Source of the DNA: Batkoa obscura
Lineage: Eukaryota; Entomophthoromycota; Entomophthoromycetes; Entomophthorales; Batkoaceae
Direction: 5' to 3'
DNA length: 64,000 nt
Assembly (NCBI GenBank): GCA_030770535.1
Contig: JASVEC010000011.1
Coordinates: forward strand, 1,240,001-1,304,000
The notes under the pieces were generated by a model, which was given only the letters and a program-made list of their open reading frames with translations, did not search any database and had not been told where the DNA came from. Position numbers and translations under genes: made by a program. Each line of letters starts with the position of its first letter. Within the stretch, counting starts at the first letter, position 1. Of this stretch, positions 38,106 through 49,374 are shown piece after piece.

Positions 38106-38534
38106 GTTAAATAATATTTTATTAAAAATAATATTTTTATCTATATTTTATTGTTATTACTAATATAACTTTATACTTTATTAAATAACTTTCAGCTTTT
38201 TATAACTAATATAAAGCAATTAAACTTTAAACACCAAATTTTATAATATTTTATAATATTTTATAATATTTTAAACAATATAATTAATATATATATTTAA
38301 CAAATGATCAAATATATATAATATTAAATTTATTAAATTATTTGTATTATTTTATTATAATAAACCACTTTATTTAATATTATTAAACTAGCACATATTA
38401 AGAAAAGTTAAAAATTAAAAATTAAAAAAGTTATTATTTATTTATTTTAAATTTTAATAATACTAATATTAATATTAACCCTAAATATAATAATATAAAA
38501 AATTATATTTATATTAACAAAAAAACTTATATTA

Positions 38535-39083
38535 TGTGAAATATTGCTTCATCAGCTCTCGGATCAATTATAAGATAATAATCATTTAACTTGTTTACAA
38601 AACTAGCTATAGTCTTGTAATCAATTTGGCCGTGATTCATGTGGTACAATCAATTCAGAGTCCCTCATTTAGATTTGTTGTGAGAATTTCTATCGGCTAA
38701 TTGCAAAAAACTTATTGTCCACGTTTTAATGCCCATACTTGGCAACTATAATAAGGAATAACTATTACTATGCCCTTTACATATAGCCACCAAGCTGGAG
38801 TATAAAAGAGATTCTTCAACATGATAACTCGATGCTTTTTAATTGAATTACTCCCTAATATCGTACCATTAATAAAGCCACTAAGTCTTTCTAGCAATAT
38901 CTTACATAGATTTTACAGTAGTATTGTCTATTCTATTTGTTTTACATGGTTCATAGCCTATTGCGCACTATTCTTACTAATTTAAGTCTATCTTAGTTAT
39001 ATAAACTAAGACCCTTCGACTCAAGGCTAGTTAATCAACCAAAAACCGCTTTTAACTCCAACCACTGAGTACCAACTTCCACA
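38535..39083 (-). mobile_element. solo LTR, third copy of the family
   Basis: A 549-bp fossil LTR from TGTGAAATATT to CTTCCACA on the + strand, in the same orientation as the nested copy. It is longer because of extra sequence in its middle. No parent coding region and no clear target duplication, consistent with an old insertion. A 61-codon frame inside is incidental. Confidence 0.7.
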
Positions 39084-39899
39084 ATTTTTTTTTTTAAAAA
39101 GTAATATTATAAAAATACTTTTTTTTAACAATAAAATAAGGATATAACTATATATATATAAATATAACTGAAAAATCAGGCAAAAATTAATTAGTTAAAG
39201 CAATTATAATAAAGTTTATAAATTCAGTTAATAAACCAAAAATTAAAAAAGTAACTAGTTCCAACTTGAAATAAACTAATATTTATTTAATAAAGTACTT
39301 ATAAATCATATATTAAAATATATAATATTAATTTCATAAAAGCAGCTATAGTAAATAATTTTAATATTAAATTAATAAACTAATTAATAAACTAATTAAT
39401 AAACTAATTGACAAACTTCTTTAAACTTAATATTTTTAATTTAAATTTTCTTAAAGCTATTAAATGCTTATAATAGAAAAATCAGTATTATTAATTAATA
39501 GTGTTATTATAGTTATAGTTAGTTTTTATAATAAGTTTAATTAATAATTAATATTTATTTCAAAATCTTTAAATTATAAATGTTTTATTTTTTTGCTAAT
39601 TAAGATAAAATAAATATAGTTGTTTAAAGTTTTGTATTTATTAAGCTATTAAACAATTATACTGATTATGAAACTATAAAAAATAAATTAAATAATAATA
39701 ATTCCAAAAACATAATAAATGTTGATAGTAGCTTTTATACTGCTGATAATTTAAATGACATAGTATTTTATTTAAATAGAAATTGTTTTTATAAATTTAT
39801 CATAAGTGACAGTTTAATGTTATTTATTTTATCAATATTTATTAAAAATGTTAAAATTAATTATATAAATAGTTTATTTAATAAGTAAAATACAACAAA
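39084..39899. other. AT-rich desert with short tandem repeat
   Basis: Contains about three and a half copies of a 12-bp unit AATAAACTAATT at 39373-39412. No gene seen. Confidence 0.4.
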
Positions 39900-40004
39900 T
39901 ATGGGGGTGTATTTTTTTATTTCATCACTTTTTCCATTTTTTAAGCGCTATTTGAGTAGAATAACTGTTAGTAAAATTCTTAAATAAAAAAATACATCCC
40001 CATA
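39900..40004 (+). repeat. MITE-like element, full length
   Basis: Forward copy from TATGGGGGTGT to ACATCCCCATA, about 570 bp before a tRNA-Thr. Confidence 0.8.
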
Positions 40005-40574
40005 TACTATACTATACTAAATTATTTAAATTAAGTTTTATATCAGTAAACAGCTTTTTACTATATTATTATATTATTTTTATATACTGTTATAAAAATT
40101 TCTCAATTTTAAATTTAAACTTACTAATTTTAATTTTAATTTATTAGAAAAATTTCTTAATTAAGAAAATTATTTGCTAAAATTCATCAAAATATGACAA
40201 TTAATACACTCTGCCTTCACTAACAGTCATGAGAGTCATTGCGTTCCAGAGGAAGTATAATTGGAATTTAACCAATAAATATATTATTTAAATAGACAAT
40301 AATTGTTATAATTTTACATTTTGTTATTTGTTAAGTAATTATTTTGAAATAATTTCAAGATATTAAAATTACTATCAATATAGATTACTATTATATTGAG
40401 ATATTAACTAAACATTAATACAGTCTTAAAATCGGAGAAAAATAAACTATTCTTTATATTTAGCAGACTATAATTGAGTTAACATTTGATCGAATTTAAA
40501 CTATCAATTGATCATATAATGAAATAATAATTAATGAATATATATATTTTCTTTTTTTGTTCGCAAGAAAGAGT

Positions 40575-40646
40575 GCCTTCTTGGCTCAGTTGGCAGAGCG
40601 TCCGCCTAGTAAGCGGAAGGTCATTGGTTCGATTCCGATAGAAGGC
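40575..40646 (+). tRNA. tRNA-Thr (AGT), second copy
   Basis: Base-for-base the same 72 nt as the gene at 5480, with unrelated flanks. The nearest T-run is TTTT at about 40674. Confidence 0.95.
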
Positions 40647-41035
40647 AAATATTTATTTATCACAATAAATTCAAGTTTTGTATTACTAATTTTTATTTTT
40701 TCAATATACTTTTAAAATAAACAACCTTTTTTTTGATGAAATCATCATGCATTTAGCTATTACCATATATAGTATGATGTTTTTGATGCTGTTGGATTTA
40801 TTTTATAATTCGTACATAAACTATTGAATATATTGTGTAAAAGTTGGTGTCAATTAGTTCTAAATTACAGTAGCTTTGATATCTGTATTCTAATAATAGA
40901 ATATTGGTTACCACATTTTACTAAAAAAAGCAGGCTCATCAATGTAAACAAGATCAAAAAATTTGAGTTAATATAAATGAGTCACCCTGAGTGATTGATT
41001 AACTGAAAAAAGATAGCAAGCATATGTTCAAAAAG

Positions 41036-41047
41036 TATATAAAAAGG
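41036..41047 (+). promoter_or_regulatory. TATA-like box of LYS9
   Basis: TATATAAAAAGG lies about 40 nt before the ATG at 41086, in a sensible position for a TATA element. Confidence 0.4.
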
Positions 41048-41085
41048 GTTCAAATGGAATTATTGGTATTGAAATTTATTCAAAA

Positions 41086-42852
41086 ATGAATGAAAAGTAA
41101 TTGCTATATAGCTAATGTTTATGAGTTTTAACCTTTTTTTGTAGAAAAATTTTGTTATTAGGTTCTGGTTACGTGGCTGCCCCTTGTGTGGATTATTTAT
41201 TGAGAAATGAAAACAATGTAATTACTATAGGTAATTAAAGTCATCATATTTTATAACGATTTCTAAATTTTTTATAGCTAGTTATCGCTTGGAAAGAAGT
41301 GTTGCTCTTAGTAATAAATATAATAGTTCACGTGTGCATGGAGCTCAAGTAGATGTGAATGATGAAGCTAGTTTAGATAATTTAGTAAGCAAGCATGATT
41401 TAGTGATTAGTTTAATCCCGTATATCCATCATGTTAAAGTGATTAATTCAGCTATAAGATATAAGAAAAATGTAGTTACAACCTCTTATGTTTCACCAGC
41501 TATGTTAGAATTAGATGAAAAGTAAGACTATTTATTTTATAGAATTAGATCCCTTTTTAAAATTATTGGATTAGATGTAAACAAGCTGGTATCACAGTTA
41601 TGAATGAAATTGGATTGGACCCTGGAGTAGATCATATTTATGCTGTTAAAGCTATCCGTGATGCTCATGCCGAAGGCAAACAAGTCAAATCCTTTACTAG
41701 CTTTTGTGGTGGTTTACCAGCCCCTGAAGCATCCAATAATCCATTAGGTTATAAATTTTCTTGGAGTTCAAGAGGGGTCTTATTAGCTTTACGTAACGAT
41801 GCCAAATTTTTAAAAAATGGAAAAGTAATTGAAATTTTAAATTGTTTTTAATTAAGGTTTAAAAGATTTACTATCATTTTAGATTCAAGAAGTTAATGGA
41901 AAAGATTTAATGCGTAGTGTAGAACCTATAAACATTTTCCCTGCTTTTTCCTTGGTCTCTTATGCTAATAGAGATTCTTCCTTTTATAATGATAGATACT
42001 CTATCCCTGAAGCTGAAACAGTAGTTAGAGGTTCTTTAAGATATTCAGTAAGTGTTTCGCCTTAGTTTTAATACATGTATTTACATTTTTATAGGTCTTT
42101 CCACCTTTTATTCAAGCCTTAGTAGACCTCGGTTTATTAGATGACTCACCAAAGCCATTTTTAGATCAACAACAATGTAGTTGGGTATTTTTATTATTAC
42201 ACTATCTAAGTTAAATATTAATTTTATTAAAAGATGACTATTGTATCCACATTATTAAATCTCAATCCAGTTAATGAAGAGTAAGTATTATTAATGAGTT
42301 TTGTAAATTAACTAATAAAAATAGGGAACTTCAAAAATCTATAATTTCTCACTGTAAATTAGAAGCTTATGAACCAAGTGTTAAAGGACATATACTTAAA
42401 GGAATGAAATGGCTAGGTTTCTTTAGTGAAGATGCTATTACTACTAAAGGCAATTTATTGGATACGTTATGTAATACATTAGAAGAAAAGATGACATACA
42501 AAGATGGTGAGAGAGATATGATTATATTACAACATCGATTTGACTTTGTAACTAAAGAGGGTAAAAAGGTAATCAATTTTAAATTAATCTTTATTAAATA
42601 AACTAATATTTTATTTTATTTTATTAATTTTAGGAAACTTTAACTTCTACCTTATTAGAATATGGTGAATCTAATGGTTATTCGGCTATGGCACGTACCG
42701 TAGGTGTACCTTGTGGTATTGCTACTCAGCTTATTTTAGATGGTATACTTACTAAGAAGGGGGTGCTAGCACCAATTGATTATGATATGCTTGAGTTATT
42801 TTTACCTTATTTAGAAAAGGAAAATATTGTCTGTCATGAAGAATTCATTTAG
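41086..42852 (+). CDS. LYS9: saccharopine dehydrogenase (NADP+, L-glutamate-forming)
   Basis: Nine exons (41086-41096, 41145-41230, 41278-41521, 41575-41824, 41883-42047, 42095-42184, 42234-42280, 42325-42568, 42634-42852) give 451 aa; yeast Lys9 has 446. It carries out the penultimate step of the fungal alpha-aminoadipate lysine pathway, making saccharopine from aminoadipate semialdehyde and glutamate. The N-terminus MNEKKILLLGSGYVAAPCVDYL is the Rossmann dinucleotide loop. Family hallmarks follow: VMNEIGLDPGVDHIYAVKAI, FCGGLPAPEASNNPLGYKFS, WSSRGVLLALRN, MKWLGFFSED, GNLLDTLCNTLEEKM, and the end GVLAPIDYDMLELFLPYLEKE. Exon 1 codes under four residues. The sixth intron uses a GTATTT donor after TGG, the only choice that keeps the frame. 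The sequence supports the enzyme call strongly; the first exon is the least certain part. Confidence 0.93.
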
Positions 42853-43037
42853 TTTCTATATTAAAATATATATATCAATTAAATTTTTAATATGGCTGTT
42901 TTATATAATTTGAAGTTTACTATTATACATGAATTTATAGTTATCTTACTATGGGGAATAAAGAGTAGTAATGTTACCAATTTAAAATGATAAGAGACTA
43001 TATAAAAAAGAAATTGACATAAAAAAATCATCATTAT

Positions 43038-43109
43038 GCCTTCTATCGGAATCGAACCAATGACCTTCCGCTTACTAGGCGGACGCTCTGCCAACTGAGC
43101 CAAGAAGGC
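43038..43109 (-). tRNA. tRNA-Thr (AGT), third copy
   Basis: Identical to the other two tRNA-Thr genes. A T7 run about 15 nt past its 3' end would serve as Pol III terminator. It sits between LYS9 and a MITE copy 48 bp away. Confidence 0.95.
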
Positions 43110-43157
43110 GTTCTTTTCTCTAATAAAAGAAAATATTTATTAACTACTATTTCATCA

Positions 43158-43262
43158 TACGGGGATATATTTTTGTGTTTAAGAATTTTACTAACAATTT
43201 TTCCACTCAAATAGCGCTTAAAAAATGGAAAAAGCGATGAAACCAAAAAAAGCATCCTCATA
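43158..43262 (-). repeat. MITE-like element near tRNA-Thr
   Basis: Reverse copy from TACGGGGATAT to GCATCCTCATA, immediately upstream of the minus-strand tRNA. Confidence 0.8.
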
Positions 43263-43539
43263 TAGTCAATTAATAGTTTAAACTTGATCAAATATTAACC
43301 CACTTTATAGTCTACTAAATGTAGAGAATAGTTTATTTTTCTCTGACCTTAAGATCGTATTAATGTTTAGTTTAAGTAGTTTAATACAATAGTAAACTAT
43401 ATCAACAGTATTAAAAATGTTTTGAAGTTATATTGAAATTACTATCTAATAAATCATTAAAAAGAAAGTATAATAATTGTTGTTTATTTAGATAATGTAT
43501 TTATTGGTTAAATCCCAATTATATAAATTTAAAACACCT

Positions 43540-44211
43540 TTAGTAATAAGAATAGTTACATTTGGTTACATCAATGTAAAAAATAGATGGATTACATTTG
43601 CCATATGATTCATATGCTGCACATCCCCATTTTCCATTATAATAATTCCAACATGGTGGAGCATTTTTATCACTTGGTAAATAAGAAAGTCCACCATTAG
43701 TACATCTATCAGTTGCTTTAGGACAGTATTTTGATGGAGGTAATGGAGGTGGATTAATATGACATTTTTTAATGTCAATATAAAATATAGATGGATTACA
43801 TTTGCCATTTGATTCATATGCTGCACATCCCCATTTACCGTTATAATAATTCCAACATGGTGGAGCATTCTTGTCAGTTGCTAAATAAGAAAGTCCACCA
43901 TTAGTACATCTATCAGTTGCTTTAGGACAGTATTTTGATGGAGGGGAAGGAGGTGGAGTAGGGTAACTACATTTGGTTACATCAATGTAAAAAATAGATG
44001 GATTACATTTGCCATATGATTCATATGCTGCACATCCCCATTTTCCATTATAATAATTCCAACATGGTGGAGCATTTTTATCACTTGGTAAATAAGAAAG
44101 TCCACCATTAGTACATCTATCAGTTGATTTTGGACAATAATTAGAAACAGTATTGGCTAATCCGTGGCTAACAATTGAAAAGAATAATAAACTGGGTAAA
44201 TAGCTGATCAT
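43540..44211 (-). CDS. secreted protein with three cysteine-rich repeats
   Basis: Single exon, 223 aa. Residues 1-19 form a signal peptide (hydrophobic LPSLLFFSIVSHGLA). Three repeats of about 57 residues follow, at about 25-81, 94-150 and 161-217. Each has six cysteines in the frame YCPK, DRCTNGGLSYL, APPCWNYYNGKWGC, GKCNPSIFYID, KC. They are joined by proline-rich linkers (PTPPPSPPSK, NPPPLPPSK). Repeats 1 and 3 are almost identical in protein and DNA, while repeat 2 differs at a handful of sites, which points to recent duplication. Aromatic residues (WNYY, W) beside disulfides recall carbohydrate-binding modules, but I do not recognise the family. The even Cys number and linkers suggest a modular extracellular protein. 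Confidence 0.8.
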   Translation of the reverse strand: MISYLPSLLFFSIVSHGLANTVSNYCPKSTDRCTNGGLSYLPSDKNAPPCWNYYNGKWGCAAYESYGKCNPSIFYIDVTKCSYPTPPPSPPSKYCPKATDRCTNGGLSYLATDKNAPPCWNYYNGKWGCAAYESNGKCNPSIFYIDIKKCHINPPPLPPSKYCPKATDRCTNGGLSYLPSDKNAPPCWNYYNGKWGCAAYESYGKCNPSIFYIDVTKCNYSYY

Positions 44212-44727
44212 TTTTTAATTATATTATTAATATATTAATAGTTGTTTTTATTTTAATATAGTTTGATTAAGTTGTTTTTATACTAATTTTTGATCTATTT
44301 ATTATCAATGGTTTCAATTGTAAATGTATTTTTAGATTATTTGCTGCATTAATGCTGCAATAAAAATAACAATTATCCGTCATTTACATTTCGAATTTTA
44401 TTTGCATATTATGGCCATATTTAATAGCTTTAATTTTAGTTAATGAAACAGTAAGATGGGTGCAGAAATTTAAAGATAAAAATATATTATATACTTTTTA
44501 TTTAATTGTTAAATTAAAATATGACTATTTATAAAAATTAATTGTAAATAAATTTATGCTTTAAACCAGTGATCTATTTTTAATTAGTATTATTTATATT
44601 ATAGATTTACATTTAATCTATTTGTTTTAAATAACAACTAAATCGATATTTATTAATTATTAAAAAGGTAGTTTAAAAAGACTAAGTTAACTAATAACTA
44701 TTTTGATTATGTAGAATATAAATTATA

Positions 44728-44831
44728 TATGGGGATGTATTTTTTTGTTTAAAAATTTTACTAACAGTTTTTCTACTGAAATAGCGCTTGAAAATGGAAA
44801 AAATAATGAAGCCAAAAAAAACACCCTCATA
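44728..44831 (-). repeat. MITE-like element, full length
   Basis: Reverse copy from TATGGGGATGT to ACACCCTCATA, about 515 bp upstream of the secreted-protein start. Confidence 0.8.
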
Positions 44832-46090
44832 TCGAACAATCTATCTATATTTTTTGTTAAAAATAAAAACTTCAATTATTTTATTTATAAACGATAATAA
44901 TATCATTATTTAAAAATATACTTACAAATTAAAAATATGGCAAAACATATTATAATACTAAATTCAATAGTTATTAAAATTATAACATTAATAAACTAAG
45001 ATCCAACATTAATAACTATTTATAATAAACAAAAATATTTATAAAATATTAGTTAAATTATATCAACTGTACAATTTTATACAGCTAATTTTCATTTGAA
45101 ACTTTAAACACATCGAAATAAAAATTTACAACTTTATTATAGTAAAGTCCTTATTAATTAATAGAATCTTTCTTTACTAAACTTTTTATTTTAAATCTAT
45201 GCTCTATAAGATTTTAATATACAAATATATCTTTTTTGATTTTCTCACTTTTTATTTAAACACTATTAAATGAAAAAGGTGATAACAAAGATTATAAACA
45301 ACTGCTTTTAAAATAAACTCAATAGTCTTTAAAATTCTTTCAACTTTTCAAAGTTGAGCTTCTCTTCCTTTTGTTATCAATTTCCATTACCTACTATTTT
45401 CAATTTTTTTCTATAAATAATTCCAATTGAACGATCTTGGTTTCAAAGCTTTTAAAAAATAACATCAATAAAAAAAGAGATGTTTACATATTAATTATAA
45501 TGTCAAAGTACTTTAAAATTAAATATTAAAATTGATAGATAAAATCAAAATAAATTAAAGTTGATATATTAATATCATAATAAAGGTAATATTGTTACAA
45601 TTAATATAATATTAAAACTTGATAGAGGTAATCTCAAATAAAAGACTAGAATATATAAACTACTAAAATATACAAATGTCAATTGTTTTTTTATATTAAT
45701 CAATTTGAAGCTGAGAAGCACATAAGTCAAATATTTAAAATATAAAATATCAATCGATACTCTTGCTCAACGATTAAAAAAAATATACGATAGAATTAGT
45801 GGGATTATCCTTATAATTCAAGTCTCAATATAACTTGAATAGTTAATTTCAACAGGATGTTCTGCTTTAATGCGGAACAGTTACTTAAACTAACTATAAT
45901 TTTCTACTGAAATAGTAATATTATGCCTACAATTCACTTTAACATAACTTTGATCATTCTAATGGGATGTCTTACTTTAATGTGAGTCAATTCAAAAAAG
46001 TAACTAAAATTCTCAATAAAAATCATTCCATCTGGATTTGAATTTCAATTTATAGAATTTATAACTGATTAAAACTTTAGCAAAAAAACT
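44832..46090. other. AT-rich intergenic with a diverged direct repeat
   Basis: No gene. Two related stretches, about 45828-45915 and 45950-46030, share the order ATAACTT, GGATGT, CTTTAATG and AGTAACTAAA/AGTTACTTAAA. They look like an old tandem duplication. Confidence 0.3.
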
Positions 46091-46190
46091 CGATGAGAAT
46101 GTTTCCTTTAATTTCATATACTTATCTTTTTTAAAGTGATATTGAGTGGAAGATATTAGTCAATTCCTAAAACAAAAGAAGTTATATCAA
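46091..46190 (+). repeat. MITE-like element, old copy
   Basis: A highly diverged forward copy; AATGTTTCCTTTAATTTCAT and GATATTGAGTGGAAGATATTAG still match the family order. Confidence 0.4.
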
Positions 46191-46404
46191 GTTAACATTT
46201 CATTTGAATTTGAAATCTTTTCAGTTATCTAAGATTAAGTTAAAATTACCCCATCCTTTGATTTAATATTAAACTTTATAAGGTTTAGAAATACATTTAA
46301 AACAATATTAAAGAAACATTGGTTTCATACTTAGTATAATTAATATAATAAATATTGATAAATTGGAATTCCAATTTAATAATTTAATCTAGTATTAAAC
46401 TAAA

Positions 46405-46507
46405 TATGTGTATGTTTTTTGGTTTCATCACTCTTTCCATTTTTTAAGCGCTATTTGAGCAGAAAGATTGTTTGTAAGATTTTTAAACAAAAAAATACAT
46501 CCCCATA
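46405..46507 (+). repeat. MITE-like element, full length
   Basis: Forward copy from TATGTGTATGT to ACATCCCCATA, about 220 bp upstream of the zinc-cluster miniprotein. Confidence 0.8.
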
Positions 46508-46652
46508 TGGAACATTCAATTTGATATTGTCATGCAATTAACACTAGAAATGGAAATAAATGAAGCTCAACTTTTGATTGGATGGAGGGGAATTGCTAAA
46601 AATGGTAGTATGCGTTAAAAAAAGGTTCAAGGATGAAAAGTCAAAATGAGCC

Positions 46653-46660
46653 TATAAAAG
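46653..46660 (+). promoter_or_regulatory. TATA-like box of the zinc-cluster miniprotein gene
   Basis: TATAAAAG lies 76 nt before the ATG, supporting the view that the short gene is transcribed. Confidence 0.4.
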
Positions 46661-46728
46661 AGAAGCTCAGAACTGGATGATAAAGCAACTCACAACTTTA
46701 TTTTTTTAATTATTTTTTAAAGTTTTCA

Positions 46729-47040
46729 ATGGAAGAAGAAAAAGTAGAGAATGTGTTAAGAGGGGAGTTTAATTGTGATGAATGTGCTCGACGCCATAAA
46801 AAATGTGATCGAAAGTTACCCAGTTGTAGTTATTGTATAAGTAAAAAAAAAGCATGTACTAAAAACAGAAAGTTAGTCAATCGAAAAAAATTATATCAAT
46901 TAGAAGATAAGTTGTATAAATATAAACTGAATAAAAATCAAAAGAAAGAAAGTATACAACCTGATAAAAGAATTGTTTTTAAATATGAAAATCCAAAAGC
47001 CAATTTAAACTTTATTTTAGATGATAAAAAAGAGGTTTAA
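46729..47040 (+). CDS. Zn2Cys6 DNA-binding domain miniprotein
   Basis: A 103-aa protein holding one complete binuclear zinc cluster near residues 16-43: C-x2-C-x6-C-x6-C-x2-C-x6-C, reading CDECARRHKKCDRK, then CSYCISKKKAC. A basic region (NRKLVNRKKLYQLEDKLYKYK) follows that could form the linker and a short dimerising helix. There is no regulatory domain, and the sequence after the stop shows no continuation. The cluster and its trailing NRKLV resemble the array genes (CDQCTQSHIKCDRQ, DRKLV), so it is probably a shortened paralogue. If expressed, it could bind DNA without activating. Whether it is functional or a remnant is open. Confidence 0.7.
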   Translation: MEEEKVENVLRGEFNCDECARRHKKCDRKLPSCSYCISKKKACTKNRKLVNRKKLYQLEDKLYKYKLNKNQKKESIQPDKRIVFKYENPKANLNFILDDKKEV

Positions 47041-48044
47041 GTGATCTCGTTTTGCTATTCATTAGTTACTTTTTTTTCTATCAATCTTGTAAGTTTATCC
47101 TTTACCGAATTTCGTCTTCCCTTATTTTGTTCGTCTTTTACTTACTATCTTCTATTCTCCTCCCATTTTCCTTTTGTTAAAGCTTAGTCACTATTCTCAA
47201 AATTAATATTATTTTTTATAAATAATAAATCGTCTTATCTATTATTGCTGATATAATATTGAAGCTTTTTAAATAATATAAATGGGATTAATAATAATAT
47301 TTTTTAAGTTTTAGTTGACTTTGATTTATAGTTATTAAACTTATAACGGATGTACTTAACTGTCAAACTAAGGGGCGATAAAGTTATTTTGTTTAATTCA
47401 GATAATATTGAACTGTCAATTATTAAACTTAAACAGTTTACTGTATCTATTTTTTATATATTATGTATGGGATAAGTTTGATATAAAAATTCTTCAACCA
47501 ATTAAAACTCGTAGTAGAATTTATCTCTAAATTTAAAGTATTATTTTTCAAAGCTAAATTTATTACCCCGATATTCACATTCGCGTTTAAAGACAATAGC
47601 CCACTATCAAGCATATACAGAACTATCCGAAATTCAATTATGTGATTTTGAATTTATCCTTAATTCTTACTTCCTTTTATCAATTTTATATAAAAAAATC
47701 AACGCTTTATTAAAATTTAAGTTCTAAGTTTATAAACAAGAGTTACATTGTCTAAACTTTTAATAGTTGAAATTATAGAATTCAATTGTACAATATTGAA
47801 TTCAATAATAAACTATAGATCAAGAAGATAAATACCAAAATCAGCAATTTATTTTTTAATTTGCGTTATTCCTTTTTTAAAATAAGGTTAAAATACTAAA
47901 AAGGACACTTATCTAGTTGTAAAAGTAGATCGCGATTTACCTTAAATTAAATAATTCAGTTCTAAAGACTGTTTTTTGCCATTCACTAAACTTTCTATTT
48001 TTGGCTGTTTTAAAAATGATACCATCATGAAATAATAAAAAATA
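47041..48044. other. AT-rich intergenic
   Basis: About 1 kb downstream of the miniprotein. No remnant of a fungal transcription-factor regulatory domain was recognised. Confidence 0.4.
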
Positions 48045-48147
48045 AATGGGGATGTTTTTTGGTTTTATCATTTTTTCCATCTTTTAAATGCTAATTTGAG
48101 TGGAAAGATTGTTAGTAAAATTCTTAAACAAAAAAGTACATCCCCGA
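48045..48147 (+). repeat. MITE-like element, full length
   Basis: Forward copy from AATGGGGATGT to GTACATCCCCGA. Confidence 0.75.
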
Positions 48148-48827
48148 ATTAATTGTTAAAATAATATTATATTAATAGATAATAATAATAATAATAATAT
48201 TCAATATCAAAAAACAATTAAACGATTTTAATTACTTTGTTGAATAAGAGTAAAATTGTTAAATCAAACTATATAAAAATAACTATAATTATTAAAATTA
48301 AAGCTACTTTTTAAATTAAAAATAAAATCCTCATCAGCATAGAAAATGACTCTGATGTAACTAAAGGAGGGAGAAAAATAAAGCAAGTGATCTAAAGTCA
48401 AAAAAAACTCCAAAATCAAAAAATTGTTAAATCTTTTAAAACTCAATTTAAAAGATTGTTAAAGTATAAACTTCAAGGTTATTATAAAACTTTTAAACTT
48501 ATTAAACTAAATAGTTATAGTAAAAAAAAAGAAACTGTGGAGATAAGATATTAAAAAAGTTACTGATAAAGTAAATCTCAGTTTATTAGCTTTAGTAGCC
48601 TATATTAGTAATAAATTGTTTTATTCTATTTTAATATTTTAAAAGTGATAGTAATATTACAAATAAGTAGTTATAACTACCGTAATTAGGAACCTTTTTC
48701 ATTAATTGTAAAAGTCACTAAAAAGTTCTATAAGGTGTGTTTTGATTATTAAATATTTGGATTTTACGCCTTTTTAATGAAAGTTTGTAATGGTTTTTAA
48801 ATGAGTATAAACTATTTTATAGTTTTC
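48148..48827. other. AT-rich intergenic
   Basis: No gene seen; a 60-codon minus-strand frame at 48264-48446 has no motif. Confidence 0.35.
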
Positions 48828-48927
48828 TATAGGGGTGTATTTTTTGGCTTCATTATTTTTTCCATATTTTAAGCGCTACTTGAGTGGAAAGATTGGATAA
48901 AATTCTTTAAAAAAATACATCCTCCTA
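48828..48927 (+). repeat. MITE-like element, full length
   Basis: Forward copy from TATAGGGGTGT to TACATCCTCCTA, a little short in its 3' half. Confidence 0.75.
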
Positions 48928-49001
48928 TGTTATACATTTAAAAATATTTGTTCAGTATAAAACTCAGAAAATAAGCAATGGTTTTTTAGTTTTCATAATG
49001 A

Positions 49002-49105
49002 TATGGTATGTATTTTTGTGTTTAAGAACTTTACTAACAATCTTTCCACTCAAATAGCGCTTAAAAAATGGAAAAAATAATGAAGCCAAAAAAAACATCC
49101 CTATA
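49002..49105 (-). repeat. MITE-like element, full length
   Basis: Reverse copy only 75 bp from the previous forward copy, so the two form a large imperfect inverted repeat. Confidence 0.8.
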
Positions 49106-49284
49106 TATCAAAGACGAATCAATTTCAATGAAAGTACTATATAATTATTATTAATACTAAAAAACTTGATATAGGAATTTTATACTTTTAAAGTTACGGA
49201 ATTGCCCAAGAAGCTCTCCAGAACATACAGTTGCAATATTGTAAATAAGACATTTGAGGTATATATTATATCTAAAAAGCAAAA

Positions 49285-49351
49285 TATAGATGTTTTTTGG
49301 TTTCACTACTTTTGAGCAAAAAAAATGGTAGTAAATTTCTTAAACAAAAAA
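49285..49351 (+). repeat. MITE-like element, internally deleted copy
   Basis: Forward copy with ATGTTTTTTGGTTTCACTAC joined to TAGTAAATTTCTTAAAC; the core is missing. It ends 24 bp from the tRNA-Asn, and its A-run gives the tRNA its first downstream T6. Confidence 0.6.
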
Positions 49352-49374
49352 GAGAGCTTTTTTGGATATTATAC

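Noticed and set aside
38712-38897. 61-codon minus-strand frame
   Set aside because: Lies inside a fossil LTR and has no independent support.
42879-43103. 74-codon minus-strand frame
   Set aside because: It reads through the tRNA-Thr gene on the same strand.
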